A DNA stretch of 64,000 nucleotides from Streptomyces sp. R302 (GTDB lineage: Bacteria; Actinomycetota; Actinomycetes; Streptomycetales; Streptomycetaceae). The stretch lies in the NCBI RefSeq assembly GCF_012927245.1, contig NZ_JABBGE010000005.1, positions 186,001 through 250,000 of the forward strand, in the 5' to 3' direction. The notes beneath the pieces are model-generated. The model was given only the letters and a program-made list of their open reading frames with translations, had not been told where the DNA came from and ran no database searches. Shown here piece after piece: positions 42,638 to 51,585 of the stretch. The position numbers and the translations under genes were made by a program. The first letter of the stretch is position 1. Every line of letters begins with the position of its first letter.

Positions 42638-43144
42638 GTGCGGCAGCAGCTGCTGGCACTCCTCACCCGGGGCCCCGCCCACGGCTACGAGCTCAAGCAG
42701 GGCCTTGAACAACTCCTCGGCTCCGCCTACCCCCAGCCCAACGTCGGCCAGGTCTACGTGACCCTCGGCCGGCTGGAGAAGAGCGGACTCATCGAGGGCG
42801 AGGACGTCGAGCAGACGGGCCGCCCCAACAAGCGGATCTACCGCCTCACCGACGCCGGACGGGAGGCCGTCGCCGCGTGGTTCGAGGACACCGGTGACGA
42901 ACCCCGGGTGCGCGACGGGTTCTTCATGAAACTCGCCCTCGCCCCCCTCTCCGGACTGGCCGACCCCATCGCCCTGATCAACCGGCAGCGGCGGCAGCAC
43001 CTCAACACCATGCGCAGCCTCTCCCGGCTCGCCGCCGCCGAGGACCGCGACAACAAGATCGCCCAACTCCTCATCGAGGGCGCCATGCTGCACCTCCAGG
43101 CCGACCTCGACTGGCTGGAGCGCTGCCAGGAGGAGCTCGAATGA
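42638..43144 (+). CDS. PadR-family transcriptional regulator
   Basis: 168 residues from GTG 42638, preceded by GAAGGGGGAG. Seen: winged helix (LLALLTRGPAHGYELKQGLEQLLG, VGQVYVTLGRLEKSGLIEGEDVEQTGRPNKRIYRLTDAGREAV, residues about 4-80) and the C-terminal dimerisation helix typical of PadR-s2/Vir-like proteins (about 105-168). The stop overlaps the next gene's start (ATGA), so it is translationally coupled to an ABC ATPase and an FtsX-like permease that it probably represses until an exported compound is present. Confidence 0.92.
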   Translation: MRQQLLALLTRGPAHGYELKQGLEQLLGSAYPQPNVGQVYVTLGRLEKSGLIEGEDVEQTGRPNKRIYRLTDAGREAVAAWFEDTGDEPRVRDGFFMKLALAPLSGLADPIALINRQRRQHLNTMRSLSRLAAAEDRDNKIAQLLIEGAMLHLQADLDWLERCQEELE

Positions 43145-43911
43145 GCGGGAGCACGGGGCCCGGTGGCCCGCCGGGCGACGCGATCGTGCACGCCGAGGGC
43201 CTGTCCAGGACCCACCGCGGCGACCGCGCCCCCGTCCACGCCGTCCGGGGCGTCGACCTCACCGTCCGCCAGGGCGAGTTCGTCGCCGTCACCGGCCCCT
43301 CGGGAGCCGGCAAGTCCACCCTCCTCCACCTCGTCGGCGGCCTGGAACGCCCCGACGCCGGGCGCCTCTGGATCGGCGGCGAACGCGTCGACGGCTACGG
43401 CGAGGCCCGCTGGGCCGTCCTGCGGCGCCGCAGCGTCGGCATCGTCTTCCAGTTCTTCAACCTCGTCTCCCACCTCACCGTCGCCGACAACGTCGAACTC
43501 CCCGCCCTCCTCGCCGGCGCCTCCCCGCGCGCCGCCCGCGCGAGCTGCGAGGAACTCCTCGCCGAACTCGGCCTGAAGGGACGGGAGAACGCCCTCCCCG
43601 GCGCATTGTCCGGCGGTGAACAACAGCGCGTCGCCCTCGCCCGCGCCCTCGTCAACCAGCCCGCGCTCCTCCTCGCCGACGAGCCCGCCGGCAGCCTCGA
43701 CAGCAAGGGCACCCGCGACGTCCTGCGCCTCCTCGCCCGCTTCCACGCCCGGGGCCAGACCATCCTCATGGTCACCCACGACGCCCGGATGGCGAGCGCC
43801 GCCGACCGCGTCATCAGCTTCTTCGACGGCCGGATCGCCGACGACGCCCCACTCGGCGACCCCGCCCCCGTCCGGCCGGGGGTGACCGGCGTACTCGATC
43901 TGAACGACTGA
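43141..43911 (+). CDS. ABC transporter ATPase (MacB/LolD-like)
   Basis: 256 residues. Seen: Walker A GPSGAGKST near residue 57, Q-loop FQFFNLVSHLT, signature LSGGEQQRVALARAL, Walker B LLLADEPAGSLDS and switch His in MVTHD. Length and sequence fit the MacB/LolD/FtsE group that pairs with FtsX-like permeases in lipoprotein sorting or antimicrobial-peptide efflux. Middle gene of a three-gene PadR operon; 39 bp before the permease. Confidence 0.93.
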   Translation: MSGSTGPGGPPGDAIVHAEGLSRTHRGDRAPVHAVRGVDLTVRQGEFVAVTGPSGAGKSTLLHLVGGLERPDAGRLWIGGERVDGYGEARWAVLRRRSVGIVFQFFNLVSHLTVADNVELPALLAGASPRAARASCEELLAELGLKGRENALPGALSGGEQQRVALARALVNQPALLLADEPAGSLDSKGTRDVLRLLARFHARGQTILMVTHDARMASAADRVISFFDGRIADDAPLGDPAPVRPGVTGVLDLND

Positions 43912-43950
43912 ACGGGCACGGGCGGGCCGAGAGAGGAAGGGCGAGAGCGC

Positions 43951-46329
43951 ATGCGGGCGACCTGGCGATGGGTCCACTCCGACCTCCGCACCCACCGGGG
44001 CGAGGCCCTCTTCGCGGTCCTCGCCAGCGCCGGCGTCATCGCCTCCCTCCTCCTCGCCGCCGCCCTCCTCGGCTACGCCGCAAGCCCCTGGCAGCGCGTC
44101 TTCAACCAGTCCCAGGGCAGCCACGTCTGGCTCCACGGCCGCGACGGACGCGACGGACGCGAGGGCCTCGGCCCGGCCGCCTTCGCCCCACTCGCCTCCC
44201 TCGACGAGGTCGCCGCCGTCTCCGGCCCCTTCCGCACGGCCGCCGCCACCCTGGAGAGCGGCGGAACCCGCGCCGGGGTCGCCCTGCGCGCCACCGGAAC
44301 CCGCCCGCCCGACACCGCCCGCCCCCTCCTCACCGCAGGCCACTGGCTCACCGCCCCGACCGGTCGACAGGAGAGGACCCCGCACGACCAGATCGTGCTC
44401 GAACGCACCCTCGCCCGCACCCTGTGGGCCGAACCCGGCGAGACGGTCACCGTCACCCTCACCGGCCGCCACGGCCCCACCACCCGCACCCTGTACGTCG
44501 TCGGCGTCGCCGAGACCGCCGAACCCCGCTACCGCGCCGGCCAGGACGACGGCGTCGGCTGGATCCTCCCCGCGACCCTGGACCGCCTCGCCCCGGCCAC
44601 CACCGGGCAGACCGTCGGACTGCGCCTGAAGGACCCCGGCGACACCGACTACGCCGTCCAGCGCGCCGTCACCCTCCTCGGCGCCGAACGCATCGCCCAG
44701 GTCACCAAGTGGCAGCAGGCGAAGGCCGACTTCGGCGGCGACGACCGGCTCCTCGGCCGGATCTTCGCCGCCTTCGGCCTCGCCGCCCTCCTCGCCGCGG
44801 CCGTCGCCGTCGCGGGCGCGGTCCGCGCCCGGATCAGGGGGCAGGCCGGCGACATCGCCGTCCTCAAGGCCGTCGGCTTCACCCCCGGCCAGGTGATCCG
44901 CGGCTTCCTCCTCCAGCACCTCGGCTTCGCCGTCGCCGGCGCGGCCCTCGGCACCGCCGCCACCCTCGCCCTCGGCCACGCGATACCCGGCCGCGTCGGC
45001 GAGGCCGTCGCCCTCTGGCCCCGCATGCCGGGCCACCGGGCCGCCGTCACCGGCATCCCCCTCGCCGCCGTCCTCCTCATCGCCGCCGCCACCGCGCTCG
45101 CCGCCTGGCGGGCCGGCCGCGTCCCCCCGGTCCCCGCCGCCCGCCGGGCCCACCCCGCCGCCCGCCCGCTCTCCGCCCTCGGCCGCCGCGCCCTCGGACT
45201 GCGCCTCTCCCCGGTCCTCGTCCTCGGCTGGCGCTCCGCCTTCACCGCACCCGGTCGCACCCGCGCCCTCGGCGCGACCGCCCGGCTCGCCCTCCCGATC
45301 GCCCTGATGACGGTGGCCCTCGTCGCCTGGTCGACCCTGGGCCAGTTCCGTACGGACCCCGCCCGCGTCGGCCGCGCCGCCGCCCTCACCGTACGCACGC
45401 AACAGCCGCCGCCGTCCGCCTCGTCGGAGGAGGCGCTGGAGGCCGTCCCGGGGGTCGCCGACGCCGTGCCCGGCGCCGAGTTCCGCGCGCTCGTCCCCGG
45501 CCAGACCGGCACCATCACCCTGCGCGGCCTCGGCACCCCCGACGCCCCCTACCCGCACACGATCGCCGAGGGCCGCGCCCCCGCCGGCCCCGACGAGGCC
45601 GTCGCCGGACAGGGCCTCCTCGACCTCCTCGGCGTACGCGTGGGGGAGTGGGTACGGATGACGGTCGGCGGCCGCCCGCAGATCCTCCACCTCGTCGGCC
45701 GCAGCATCGAACCCGACCACGGCGGCCGGGTCGTCTCCACCACCCTCGACACCCTCCGCGACTCCACCCCCGGCCTCCGCCCCGCCTTCCACGCCCTCGT
45801 GCTGCGACCCGGCGCCGACCCCCGCCGGGTCGCCTCCGCCGTGGCGACCGCGGCGGAGGCGACCGGTGAGGGCGCCGAGGTCCGGACCACCGCCGACCCG
45901 GCGGGCGGCGAGGACGCCCCGAGAGGCGTCCTCGCCGCCCTCGCCGCGGTCCTCGCGCTGATCGCCCTCGTCGAACTGCTCACCCTGATCGGCACAGGGG
46001 TACGCGACCGGGTGCGCGACCTGCTCGCCCTCCGCGCCATCGGCCTGACCCCTCGCCAGATCGGCGCCGTCGTCGTCACCTCGGCCACCCTCACCGCCCT
46101 CGCGGCGGCCGTCCTCGGCACGGCGGCGGGCGCCGTTCTCGGCCACTACCTCGTCGACGCCGAAGCCGCCGCCACCGGCCTCGGCGCCGGCGTCGCCCGC
46201 CTACCGGCCCCGGCACTCCTGGCCGCCCTCGTCCTCGCCACGACCACGGCCGGCGCGCTCGCGGCCCTGGCCCCCGGCATCCGCACCGCCCGCCGCCGCC
46301 TCGTCGACTCACCCGGCGAGACGCTCTAG
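43951..46329 (+). CDS. FtsX-like permease, two-MacB-repeat type
   Basis: 792 residues from ATG 43951. Seen: first membrane segment about 25-45, a large extracytoplasmic domain (50-260), three membrane segments with RGQAGDIAVLKAVGFTPGQVIRGFL (FtsX signature near 305), a central linker rich in Arg/Pro, a second extracytoplasmic domain (about 480-640) and a C-terminal trio of membrane segments with DLLALRAIGLTPRQIGAVV. This is the long actinobacterial FtsX/MacB permease with two duplicated halves, working with the ATPase encoded just upstream. Likely exports or resists a hydrophobic or peptide compound; substrate unknown. Confidence 0.9.
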   Translation: MRATWRWVHSDLRTHRGEALFAVLASAGVIASLLLAAALLGYAASPWQRVFNQSQGSHVWLHGRDGRDGREGLGPAAFAPLASLDEVAAVSGPFRTAAATLESGGTRAGVALRATGTRPPDTARPLLTAGHWLTAPTGRQERTPHDQIVLERTLARTLWAEPGETVTVTLTGRHGPTTRTLYVVGVAETAEPRYRAGQDDGVGWILPATLDRLAPATTGQTVGLRLKDPGDTDYAVQRAVTLLGAERIAQVTKWQQAKADFGGDDRLLGRIFAAFGLAALLAAAVAVAGAVRARIRGQAGDIAVLKAVGFTPGQVIRGFLLQHLGFAVAGAALGTAATLALGHAIPGRVGEAVALWPRMPGHRAAVTGIPLAAVLLIAAATALAAWRAGRVPPVPAARRAHPAARPLSALGRRALGLRLSPVLVLGWRSAFTAPGRTRALGATARLALPIALMTVALVAWSTLGQFRTDPARVGRAAALTVRTQQPPPSASSEEALEAVPGVADAVPGAEFRALVPGQTGTITLRGLGTPDAPYPHTIAEGRAPAGPDEAVAGQGLLDLLGVRVGEWVRMTVGGRPQILHLVGRSIEPDHGGRVVSTTLDTLRDSTPGLRPAFHALVLRPGADPRRVASAVATAAEATGEGAEVRTTADPAGGEDAPRGVLAALAAVLALIALVELLTLIGTGVRDRVRDLLALRAIGLTPRQIGAVVVTSATLTALAAAVLGTAAGAVLGHYLVDAEAAATGLGAGVARLPAPALLAALVLATTTAGALAALAPGIRTARRRLVDSPGETL

Positions 46330-46504
46330 CCTGCGGGGCGGGGCGGGGCGGGGCGTCGGGACGTCGGAGCGTCGGAACGTCTGGCCGACCGGGGCGAACC
46401 CGGGTGCCCGAGGGTGCGCCGAGCCGTGACACTGCTCCGACGACCGAAACGCCGACCGCCCCGCCGACCGCGTGCGGTGACGCCTCCGGTGACGCCTCCG
46501 GTCG

Positions 46505-46880
46505 AGCCGTGGCGGTGGACCGGCAACACCGCTCAGGCCCTCGTCCTCGTACGGGAACTCGCCGAGGGCGGCGGTACCGTCGACCAGGACCGGCTCGCCC
46601 GCGCCCTCGCGGCCGCCTGCACCGCCGACACCCACCGGGGCCACGGCGCCTCCCTGCACGATGTCCTGCACCGGATCGACGCCGGCGAGCCCGGGCGGGA
46701 CGCCGTCGCCGGACAGTTCGGCGGGCAGTTCGGTGGGCAGGGCTCCTGGGGCAACGGCGCGCGCTGCCATGCGCATCGCCCCGCACGGCGCCTGGCACGC
46801 CGGAGACCTCGGCACGGTCGCGGAGCCGGCCACCACCCCGAGGCGGTCGCCGGGGCGGTGCCCGCCGCCCGCATACCTCG
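46505..46880 (+). pseudogene. ADP-ribosylglycohydrolase (DraG-like) remnant with compensating frameshifts
   Basis: The frame beginning near 46505 reads PWRWTGNTAQALVLVRELAEGGGTVDQDRLARALAAA and GASLHDVLHRIDAGEPGRDAVAGQFGGQ then GSWGNGA, clearly the second quarter of an ADP-ribosylglycohydrolase (metal motif usually WTDDT, here WTGNT). At about 46763 the expected sequence moves one frame over (AMRIAPHGAWHAGDLGTVAE) and at about 46835 it returns (HPEAVAGAVPAA). The N-terminus and C-terminal half are missing. The metal-binding Asp pair is lost, so it would be inactive even without the frameshifts. Confidence 0.75.
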
Positions 46881-46949
46881 GCTCCGGATACCGCATGTCG
46901 GGCCCCCGGGTTGATCGCCGCCCGCCGCTGCCCTGGACCCCCCGGGCCT

Positions 46950-47367
46950 CGCGCAGCGCCGTACGCACCGACCACACCACGGACACCAGCGGCACCGCGA
47001 GGGGCACGCCGAGCAGCCACAGGGTGAACCCGACGAGCACCGCGTTGACGGCGGCGACGAGCACGATCCCGTGGGTGTACCCCGTGAACGTCCGCCACGC
47101 CGCGCGCCCGCCGACCGCCACCCGCTCCCGTACCGACTCCGGCAGCTGCTCCTGGAACCACGCCCATTGGCGGTCCCCCGAGTGGATGAAGAACACCGAC
47201 GCGAACACGGCCAGGGCGAGTGTCGTCAGCAACGCCACCACATGGTGCGCCCTGCTCGCCGCCTCCCCGACCAGCGCCAGCACGCCGAGGACCAGCGCGA
47301 GTCCGCCGAACAGCGTGAGCGCCACCGCCAGTGCGCGGGGCAGACCGCGGGCGAGGAAGAGGGTCAC
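46950..47367 (-). pseudogene. AI-2E family transporter (PerM-like) remnant
   Basis: On the minus strand from GTG 47367 the peptide VTLFLARGLPRALAVALTLFGGLALVLGVLALVG to AWRTFTGYTHGIVLVAAVNAVLVGFTLWLLGVPLAVPLVSVV matches the middle of AI-2E/PerM family transporters (membrane segments and the FTGYTHGI-type loop). The first segments and the C-terminal segments are missing, and the frame continues with unrelated antisense sequence of the neighbouring glycohydrolase remnant. Truncated on both sides; no start-site context. Confidence 0.72.
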
Positions 47368-47486
47368 CCCGCGGGCCGCCGCACCCGGTCTCCGCGACCT
47401 TGACCCGCCCAGCGGCGCACCAAGATCGAGAGTATTGTCCGGAAAGTACGACCGTGCGTGACGCTAGGCGATGACCGGAGGCCGTC

Positions 47487-47984
47487 ATGAAGGACTTCAA
47501 GTACGAGCGCAAGCGCTCGCTCTCCCGCGCGGACGCGGCCGACCAGCTGTCCGCCCTCGCCACCGCCCTGCGCAAGGGCGGCGAGGCCGAACTCGAACTG
47601 GGCGGGGGCGTCCTGAACCTCCGGATCCCCGAGAAGCTCGCGGGCGAGATCGAGCTGTCGGTCGAGGGCGGTGAGATCGAGATCGAGATCGAGCTGAAGT
47701 GGCCGGTCCGGGGCACGGCGCTCCCGAAGGAGAAGGAGAAGGAGAAGGCGAAGGAGAAGGCGAAGGCACCGGCGAAGAAGGCGGCCGACAAGGCGAGCAA
47801 GCCCGCGCCCGCGAAAAAGGCACCCGCCAAGAAGCCGGCAGCGGCCAAGAAGGCGGCAGTGGCGAAGAAGACCACGGCGAAGAAGACCACGGCGAAGAAG
47901 ACCACGGCGAAGAAGACCTCCGCCAAGAAGACCACCGAGAAGAAGACTCCGGTCAAGGCGAAGGCTCCTGCCAAGCGGTCATGA
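47487..47984 (+). CDS. Amphi-Trp domain protein with Lys/Ala-rich H1-like tail
   Basis: 165 residues from ATG 47487 with GGAGG upstream. Seen: N-terminal amphi-Trp domain (about 1-75, FKYERKRSLSRADAADQLSALATALRKGG, ending EIEIELKWPV with the Trp) and then a 90-residue tail made of KAK, APAKKA and AKKTT repeats with no acidic residues after about 100. Such tails resemble eukaryotic histone H1 and the C-terminus of some actinobacterial HU proteins, so DNA or RNA binding is likely (inference). The tail is encoded by near-identical 15-bp DNA units (47878-47940). Single gene between two decayed loci. Confidence 0.85.
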   Translation: MKDFKYERKRSLSRADAADQLSALATALRKGGEAELELGGGVLNLRIPEKLAGEIELSVEGGEIEIEIELKWPVRGTALPKEKEKEKAKEKAKAPAKKAADKASKPAPAKKAPAKKPAAAKKAAVAKKTTAKKTTAKKTTAKKTSAKKTTEKKTPVKAKAPAKRS

Positions 47985-48009
47985 CGGCTCGGCAGGAGCC
48001 GGGGCGGGT

Positions 48010-49437
48010 TCAGCAGCTGACGGTGCCCCTGCGGAGGGCGTGGCCGCCGGTGTTGGAGTCGTCGGACCAGTAGACGGGCTTGCCGCCCGCCACGCACTCG
48101 TCGGCGCCGGCGAGGGCGAAGCCCTCGTTGTTGTAGTCGGGCATGCCGGCGGGCCGGGCGTACGCGGCGGTGACGGCGAACGCGCCGGTGGCGGCGTCGA
48201 CCTTCAGCGTGCGGTGCTGCCCGCCGCAGGTGTCGTCGCAGACGGCCCACAGCCGGGACGCCTGCGGCTCCCACTGGACCTCCATGACGCCGGCCATCCC
48301 GGTGGCGATCGAGGCGACGCGGGTGAAGGCGCCGGAGTCCTGGAGGACGTACCCGTGGATCGTTCCCGTGCCCTCGACGCCGAGGAAGAAGACGCCGCCG
48401 CCGTGGGCGCCGTAACCGGCCGGGGCGTAGGGGGCGCCGGTCGAGGCGTCCTTGAAGCCGGCGGCGGTGAGGGAGGTGTCGGGGATCCAGGTGATGGCCT
48501 CGAAGCCGGCGTTGGAGCCGGTCGGCGGCAGGTCGGCGGTGAGGTTCCACTCGCGGGTGGCGGTGAGGGCGGAGCCCGTACCGCCGACGTCGTAGCGCAG
48601 CACGGAGAGCCGGCTGGTGCCGGAGGCGTCGCCGTTGCGCTCGCTGGCGACGAAGACGCCGGCCGGGGCGCCGGCGCCGGTGACCGTGACGCCCTCGCCG
48701 TCGGGCGTGCCGGAGCCGTTGGGGAAGCGCAGGGTCTTGCCGGAGGACCAGCCGTTCGCGGTGTCCGGGGTCCAGCCGCCGGAGCCGTCGCGGACGAGCC
48801 GCCACAGCTTGCCGCTGTTCTGCGCGGCCCAGAGGACGGAGCCGTCCTGGCGGAGGCCGCTCAGGTCGCCGCCGAAGACGTTCGCGGCGTCGGCGGTGGC
48901 GACGGCGCTGCCGCCGGGCCAGGCGGCGGGGGTGGTACCGCCGCCACCATCGCAGGAGTTGGGCGCACCGAGCGTGAGGGCGGCCGCCTTGAACGCGCCG
49001 GTGCCGTCGGGGCAGCGGGACCAGGACGGCGAGGAGTGGCTGCTCCAGGAGTGGCTGTCCACGAGCGTGCTGCCGTCGGGCAGGTAGAGGCGGGCCTTGT
49101 CGCTGGAACCGAGCCCGAACTTTCCGTGCACGTCGAAGGCCCGGAAGGCGCCCGGGGCGAGCTTCGTGCCCGAGGCGATCGTGTACTTCGAGCTGTTGTT
49201 CTCGTCCTTGAGGATCCAACCGGAGAGGTCGACGGTCGAGGTGCCCTTGTTGTAGAGCTCGACCGAGTCCTCGACGGACCCGGTGGTGACGACCTCGTTG
49301 ACGCGGATGTCGTTGGCGGCCGCGGCCGCCGCGGCCTGCGCGGGCGTGGCCCCCAACGCGCCGAGGACGAGCGCCGGTACGGCGACGAGGGCAAGGGTCA
49401 GTTCACGACGCCGGCGACGTACACGCGAAACGATCAC
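48010..49437 (-). CDS. Secreted lamin-tail-domain protein
   Basis: 475 residues from GTG 49437. Seen: signal peptide (LALVAVPALVLGALGATPAQA, after an Arg-rich start), lamin-tail domain (about 40-140, IRVNEVVTTGSVEDSVELYNKGTSTVDLSGWILKDENN in part, LYLPDGSTLVDSHSWSS, SWSRCPDGTGAF), then a propeller-like region (150-475) with GFEAITWIPD, VMEVQWEPQASRLWAVCDDTCGG and NNEGFALAGADECVAGGKPVYWSDD. Lamin-tail domains in secreted bacterial proteins often accompany nucleases or esterases; no catalytic motif is evident here. Role unknown. Cys pairs suggest extracellular location. Confidence 0.85.
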   Translation of the reverse strand: MIVSRVRRRRRELTLALVAVPALVLGALGATPAQAAAAAAANDIRVNEVVTTGSVEDSVELYNKGTSTVDLSGWILKDENNSSKYTIASGTKLAPGAFRAFDVHGKFGLGSSDKARLYLPDGSTLVDSHSWSSHSSPSWSRCPDGTGAFKAAALTLGAPNSCDGGGGTTPAAWPGGSAVATADAANVFGGDLSGLRQDGSVLWAAQNSGKLWRLVRDGSGGWTPDTANGWSSGKTLRFPNGSGTPDGEGVTVTGAGAPAGVFVASERNGDASGTSRLSVLRYDVGGTGSALTATREWNLTADLPPTGSNAGFEAITWIPDTSLTAAGFKDASTGAPYAPAGYGAHGGGVFFLGVEGTGTIHGYVLQDSGAFTRVASIATGMAGVMEVQWEPQASRLWAVCDDTCGGQHRTLKVDAATGAFAVTAAYARPAGMPDYNNEGFALAGADECVAGGKPVYWSDDSNTGGHALRRGTVSC

Positions 49438-49642
49438 AGAAGTCCGTCCTGGTTACGGGGGGGAAAGGGCGCCACGACCGTCGCGCCCCCACCCGAACAC
49501 CACCCCTCACCCCCGAACCCCCACCATGAACACCAGCCGAACCCTTACCGGCCCCGCCCCTCCCCCCCGCCCCGCATCGCCGGTGTCCGTGCCGGTCGCT
49601 TGCCGCCCCGGTCGCCCGGGTACTGCTCCGACGGGAGGGCCG

Positions 49643-50290
49643 ATGCGCATCTTCGAGCCGGGAGACACCGTCGTACGCCGGGACAGGCGCCCCTCGGGGC
49701 GTCCCTGGAGTGAGCACGCCCTGCGAGCCGTCGCCGATACGGAAGAGGCACTTGTGGCCGCCTGCGCCCCCGGGGCGCAGGTCCGCCGGCCCGTCCTGTA
49801 CGAGGCGGCCCGGAAGTCGGGCGACCGGATGGAGCGAGGCGAGGCGCTCGAACAACTCGCTGCGGGCGACTGGCAGTTGACGGAAGCGTGCTGGCATGAC
49901 ACCGAACTGCTCCTCTGGAAACCGCCGGAAGCCTGGTACTCGGTCAACGCCTTCTTCACCCCGCCCCCCGACGGCTGCCTCCGTCACTGGTACGTCAACT
50001 TCGAGCATCCCATCCGCCGCACCGGGGACGGTTTCGACACCTTCGACCTGGCCGTCGACCTGATCGTCTCGCCCGACCTCGGCCGCCACGCCTGGAAGGA
50101 CGAGGACGAGTACGCCCACGCGCGCCGCCTCGGCGTCATCGACGACACCGAGCACGCGGCCGTCTCCGCCGCCCGCGACGAGGTACTCGCTCTGATCGCG
50201 GCCCGCGCCGGTGTCTTCGCTCACGCGGACCACTGGGCCGCCTGGCGCTGGAATCCCTCCTGGCCCCTGCCTCGTCTGCCCGCCGAGTAG
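49643..50290 (+). CDS. DUF402 domain protein
   Basis: 215 residues from ATG 49643 with GGGAGGG upstream; the open frame extends further 5' but overlaps the divergent lamin-tail gene. Seen: MRIFEPGDTVVRRD start and a C-terminal DUF402 core (about 110-200) with PPDGCLRHWYVNFEHPIRRTGDGFDTFDLAVDLIVSPDLGRHAWKDEDEY in part. Family knowledge: DUF402 proteins include nucleoside di/triphosphate phosphatases and RNase-like hydrolases of the FAU-1/SAV0 type using the Asp/Glu cluster WYxxF...DLDVxxxxDG; the same acid pattern is present. Cytoplasmic. No operon partner. Confidence 0.85.
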   Translation: MRIFEPGDTVVRRDRRPSGRPWSEHALRAVADTEEALVAACAPGAQVRRPVLYEAARKSGDRMERGEALEQLAAGDWQLTEACWHDTELLLWKPPEAWYSVNAFFTPPPDGCLRHWYVNFEHPIRRTGDGFDTFDLAVDLIVSPDLGRHAWKDEDEYAHARRLGVIDDTEHAAVSAARDEVLALIAARAGVFAHADHWAAWRWNPSWPLPRLPAE

Positions 50291-50340
50291 GTTTTTGCAG
50301 GGTCTGCATCTTTGCTGACCATGTACCCAGGGTGGAGGGG

Positions 50341-50975
50341 GTGCCTGCCGAGGGCGGGCTCAGGGAGCGCAAGAAGCGGGCGACGCGGGCCACGCGGGCC
50401 ACGCGGGCCACGCGGGCCACGCGGGCCGCTCTGGCCTAGGCGGCGGTGCGGCTGGCGGTCGAGCGGGGCGTCGAGAACGTCACCGTTGACGCCATCAGCG
50501 CGGCGGCGGGTGTCTCCACCCGCACGTTCTTCAACTACTTCGACTCCCGCGACGAGGTCTTCGTCATGGTCGGGTCCGACTCCAGCGACCGCGTCTGCCG
50601 GGCCCGCCCCGCTTGAGGTGCTCCGTGACGCCCTGGCCGCGGAGCTGGGGGAGGTCGAGCAGCAGCAGGAGGTGTGTCGTCTGCACGCCGAGGTGCTGCG
50701 CAAGGCACCCCAGCTCCTCGCGCGCAGATCGGCGCCCACACCGCCGACGAACTCGGTCTCGCCGCTCTTCGACGAGGACCGGCCTGCGTTCGCCTCGCCG
50801 GCGGAAGGGGAGCGCCGACGCGCCCTTGACCTGTACTCGCGGCTGCTCGCCGCCGTCGGCGGCACCGCCGTCCGCGTCGCGGTCGAGCACTGGTCCGTAC
50901 GACAGGACCAGGCCCCCGTCGCCGACGTGTTCCGGGAGACCTTCGAGCACCTCGCCGCCGGCCACCGGCCCTGCC
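50341..50975 (+). pseudogene. TetR-family regulator pseudogene
   Basis: From GTG 50341 the frame reads GLRERKKRATRATRATRATRATRAALA, then TAG at 50437 where Glu is expected, then AAVRLAVERGVENVTVDAISAAAGVSTRTFFNYFDSRDEVFVM, a normal TetR helix-turn-helix. About 35 codons later the frame stops at 50614 and the C-terminal domain continues in other frames (PLEVLRDALAAELGEVEQQQEV..., AQIGAHTADELGLA..., LDLYSRLLAAVGGTAVRVAVEHW..., FRETFEHLAAG). So one nonsense mutation, a 9-bp repeat expansion and at least three frameshifts. Followed by the start of an MFS efflux gene, the usual partner. Confidence 0.85.
50383..50427. repeat. Five 9-bp repeats in the TetR pseudogene
   Basis: Five exact copies of ACGCGGGCC, coding for TRA repeats in the first helix. 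Intact relatives have this segment once, so it is probably a slippage expansion. Confidence 0.9.
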
Positions 50976-51028
50976 CCCGCCCCGTCCGTCGCGACCTACG
51001 CAACGCGCGCCACCGAGAAGGAGAAGCT

Positions 51029-51132
51029 GTGAAATCACCCGCCGCGGCGCCCGCCGAGGCGCCCCCGGCCGCCATGTCGGACCGGCAGATACTCCAGGCC
51101 CTGTCCGGCCTGATGGCGGGCATGTTCGTCCC
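51029..51132 (+). pseudogene. 5' fragment of an MFS (DHA2, EmrB/QacA) drug exporter gene
   Basis: From GTG 51029 (GAGAAGGAG upstream) the peptide VKSPAAAPAEAPPAAMSDRQ then ILQALSGLMAGMFV is the typical start of actinobacterial EmrB/QacA exporters, which continue into the first membrane segment. Here it breaks after GMFV at about 51130, where a different gene's sequence begins in another frame. Only about 34 of the usual 500 residues remain. Confidence 0.75.
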
Positions 51133-51135
51133 GGC

Positions 51136-51585
51136 CTCGCCGCCCAGGACATCGCCCTCACGACCGTCGCTCCCTCCCGGGACCTGGTCCTTCCGATCGC
51201 CCGGCTGCGCGAGCACGGTGTCCGCGTCGGCCTCGGCTCCGACGGCGTCCGCGACTCCTGGAGCCCCTTCGGCAACGCCGACATGCTCCACCGCGCCCAC
51301 ATCCTCGGCTGGGTCACCGGCGTCCGCCTCGACGAGGAACTGGCCGACTGCTACCGCGCGGCGGCCCACGGCGGCGCCGACGTCATGGGCCTTGCGCACG
51401 CCGACCTCGCCCCGGGTTCGCCCGCCGACTTCGTCCTCGTCCTGGGGCAGGGGCTGCCCCAGGTCGTGGTCGACATGCCGCAGCGGGACCTGGTCGTCCA
51501 CGGCGGCGCCGTCGCGCGCAAGGTCGCGATCCGGCCAACGTGGGGAACGAGGGCAACGCCGCAAACGTGGACCACTGCCCCGTGA
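51136..51585 (+). pseudogene. 3' fragment of a cytosine deaminase-like amidohydrolase gene
   Basis: The frame from 51136 reads LAAQDIALTTVAPSRDLVLPIARLREHGVRVGLGSDGVRDSWSPFGNADMLHRAHILGW in part, then GADVMGLAHADLAPGSPADFVLVLG. GSDGVRDSWSPFGNADML is the C-terminal metal-site motif of cytosine deaminase/CodA-like amidohydrolases. The N-terminal two thirds including the HxH motif are missing. It abuts the MFS fragment exactly, which indicates a deletion joining two former genes. Confidence 0.8.

Noticed and set aside
46309..47367. 352-residue intact AI-2E transporter
   Set aside because: Only about 135 residues look like the family; the rest is antisense of the glycohydrolase remnant and both ends of the protein are missing.
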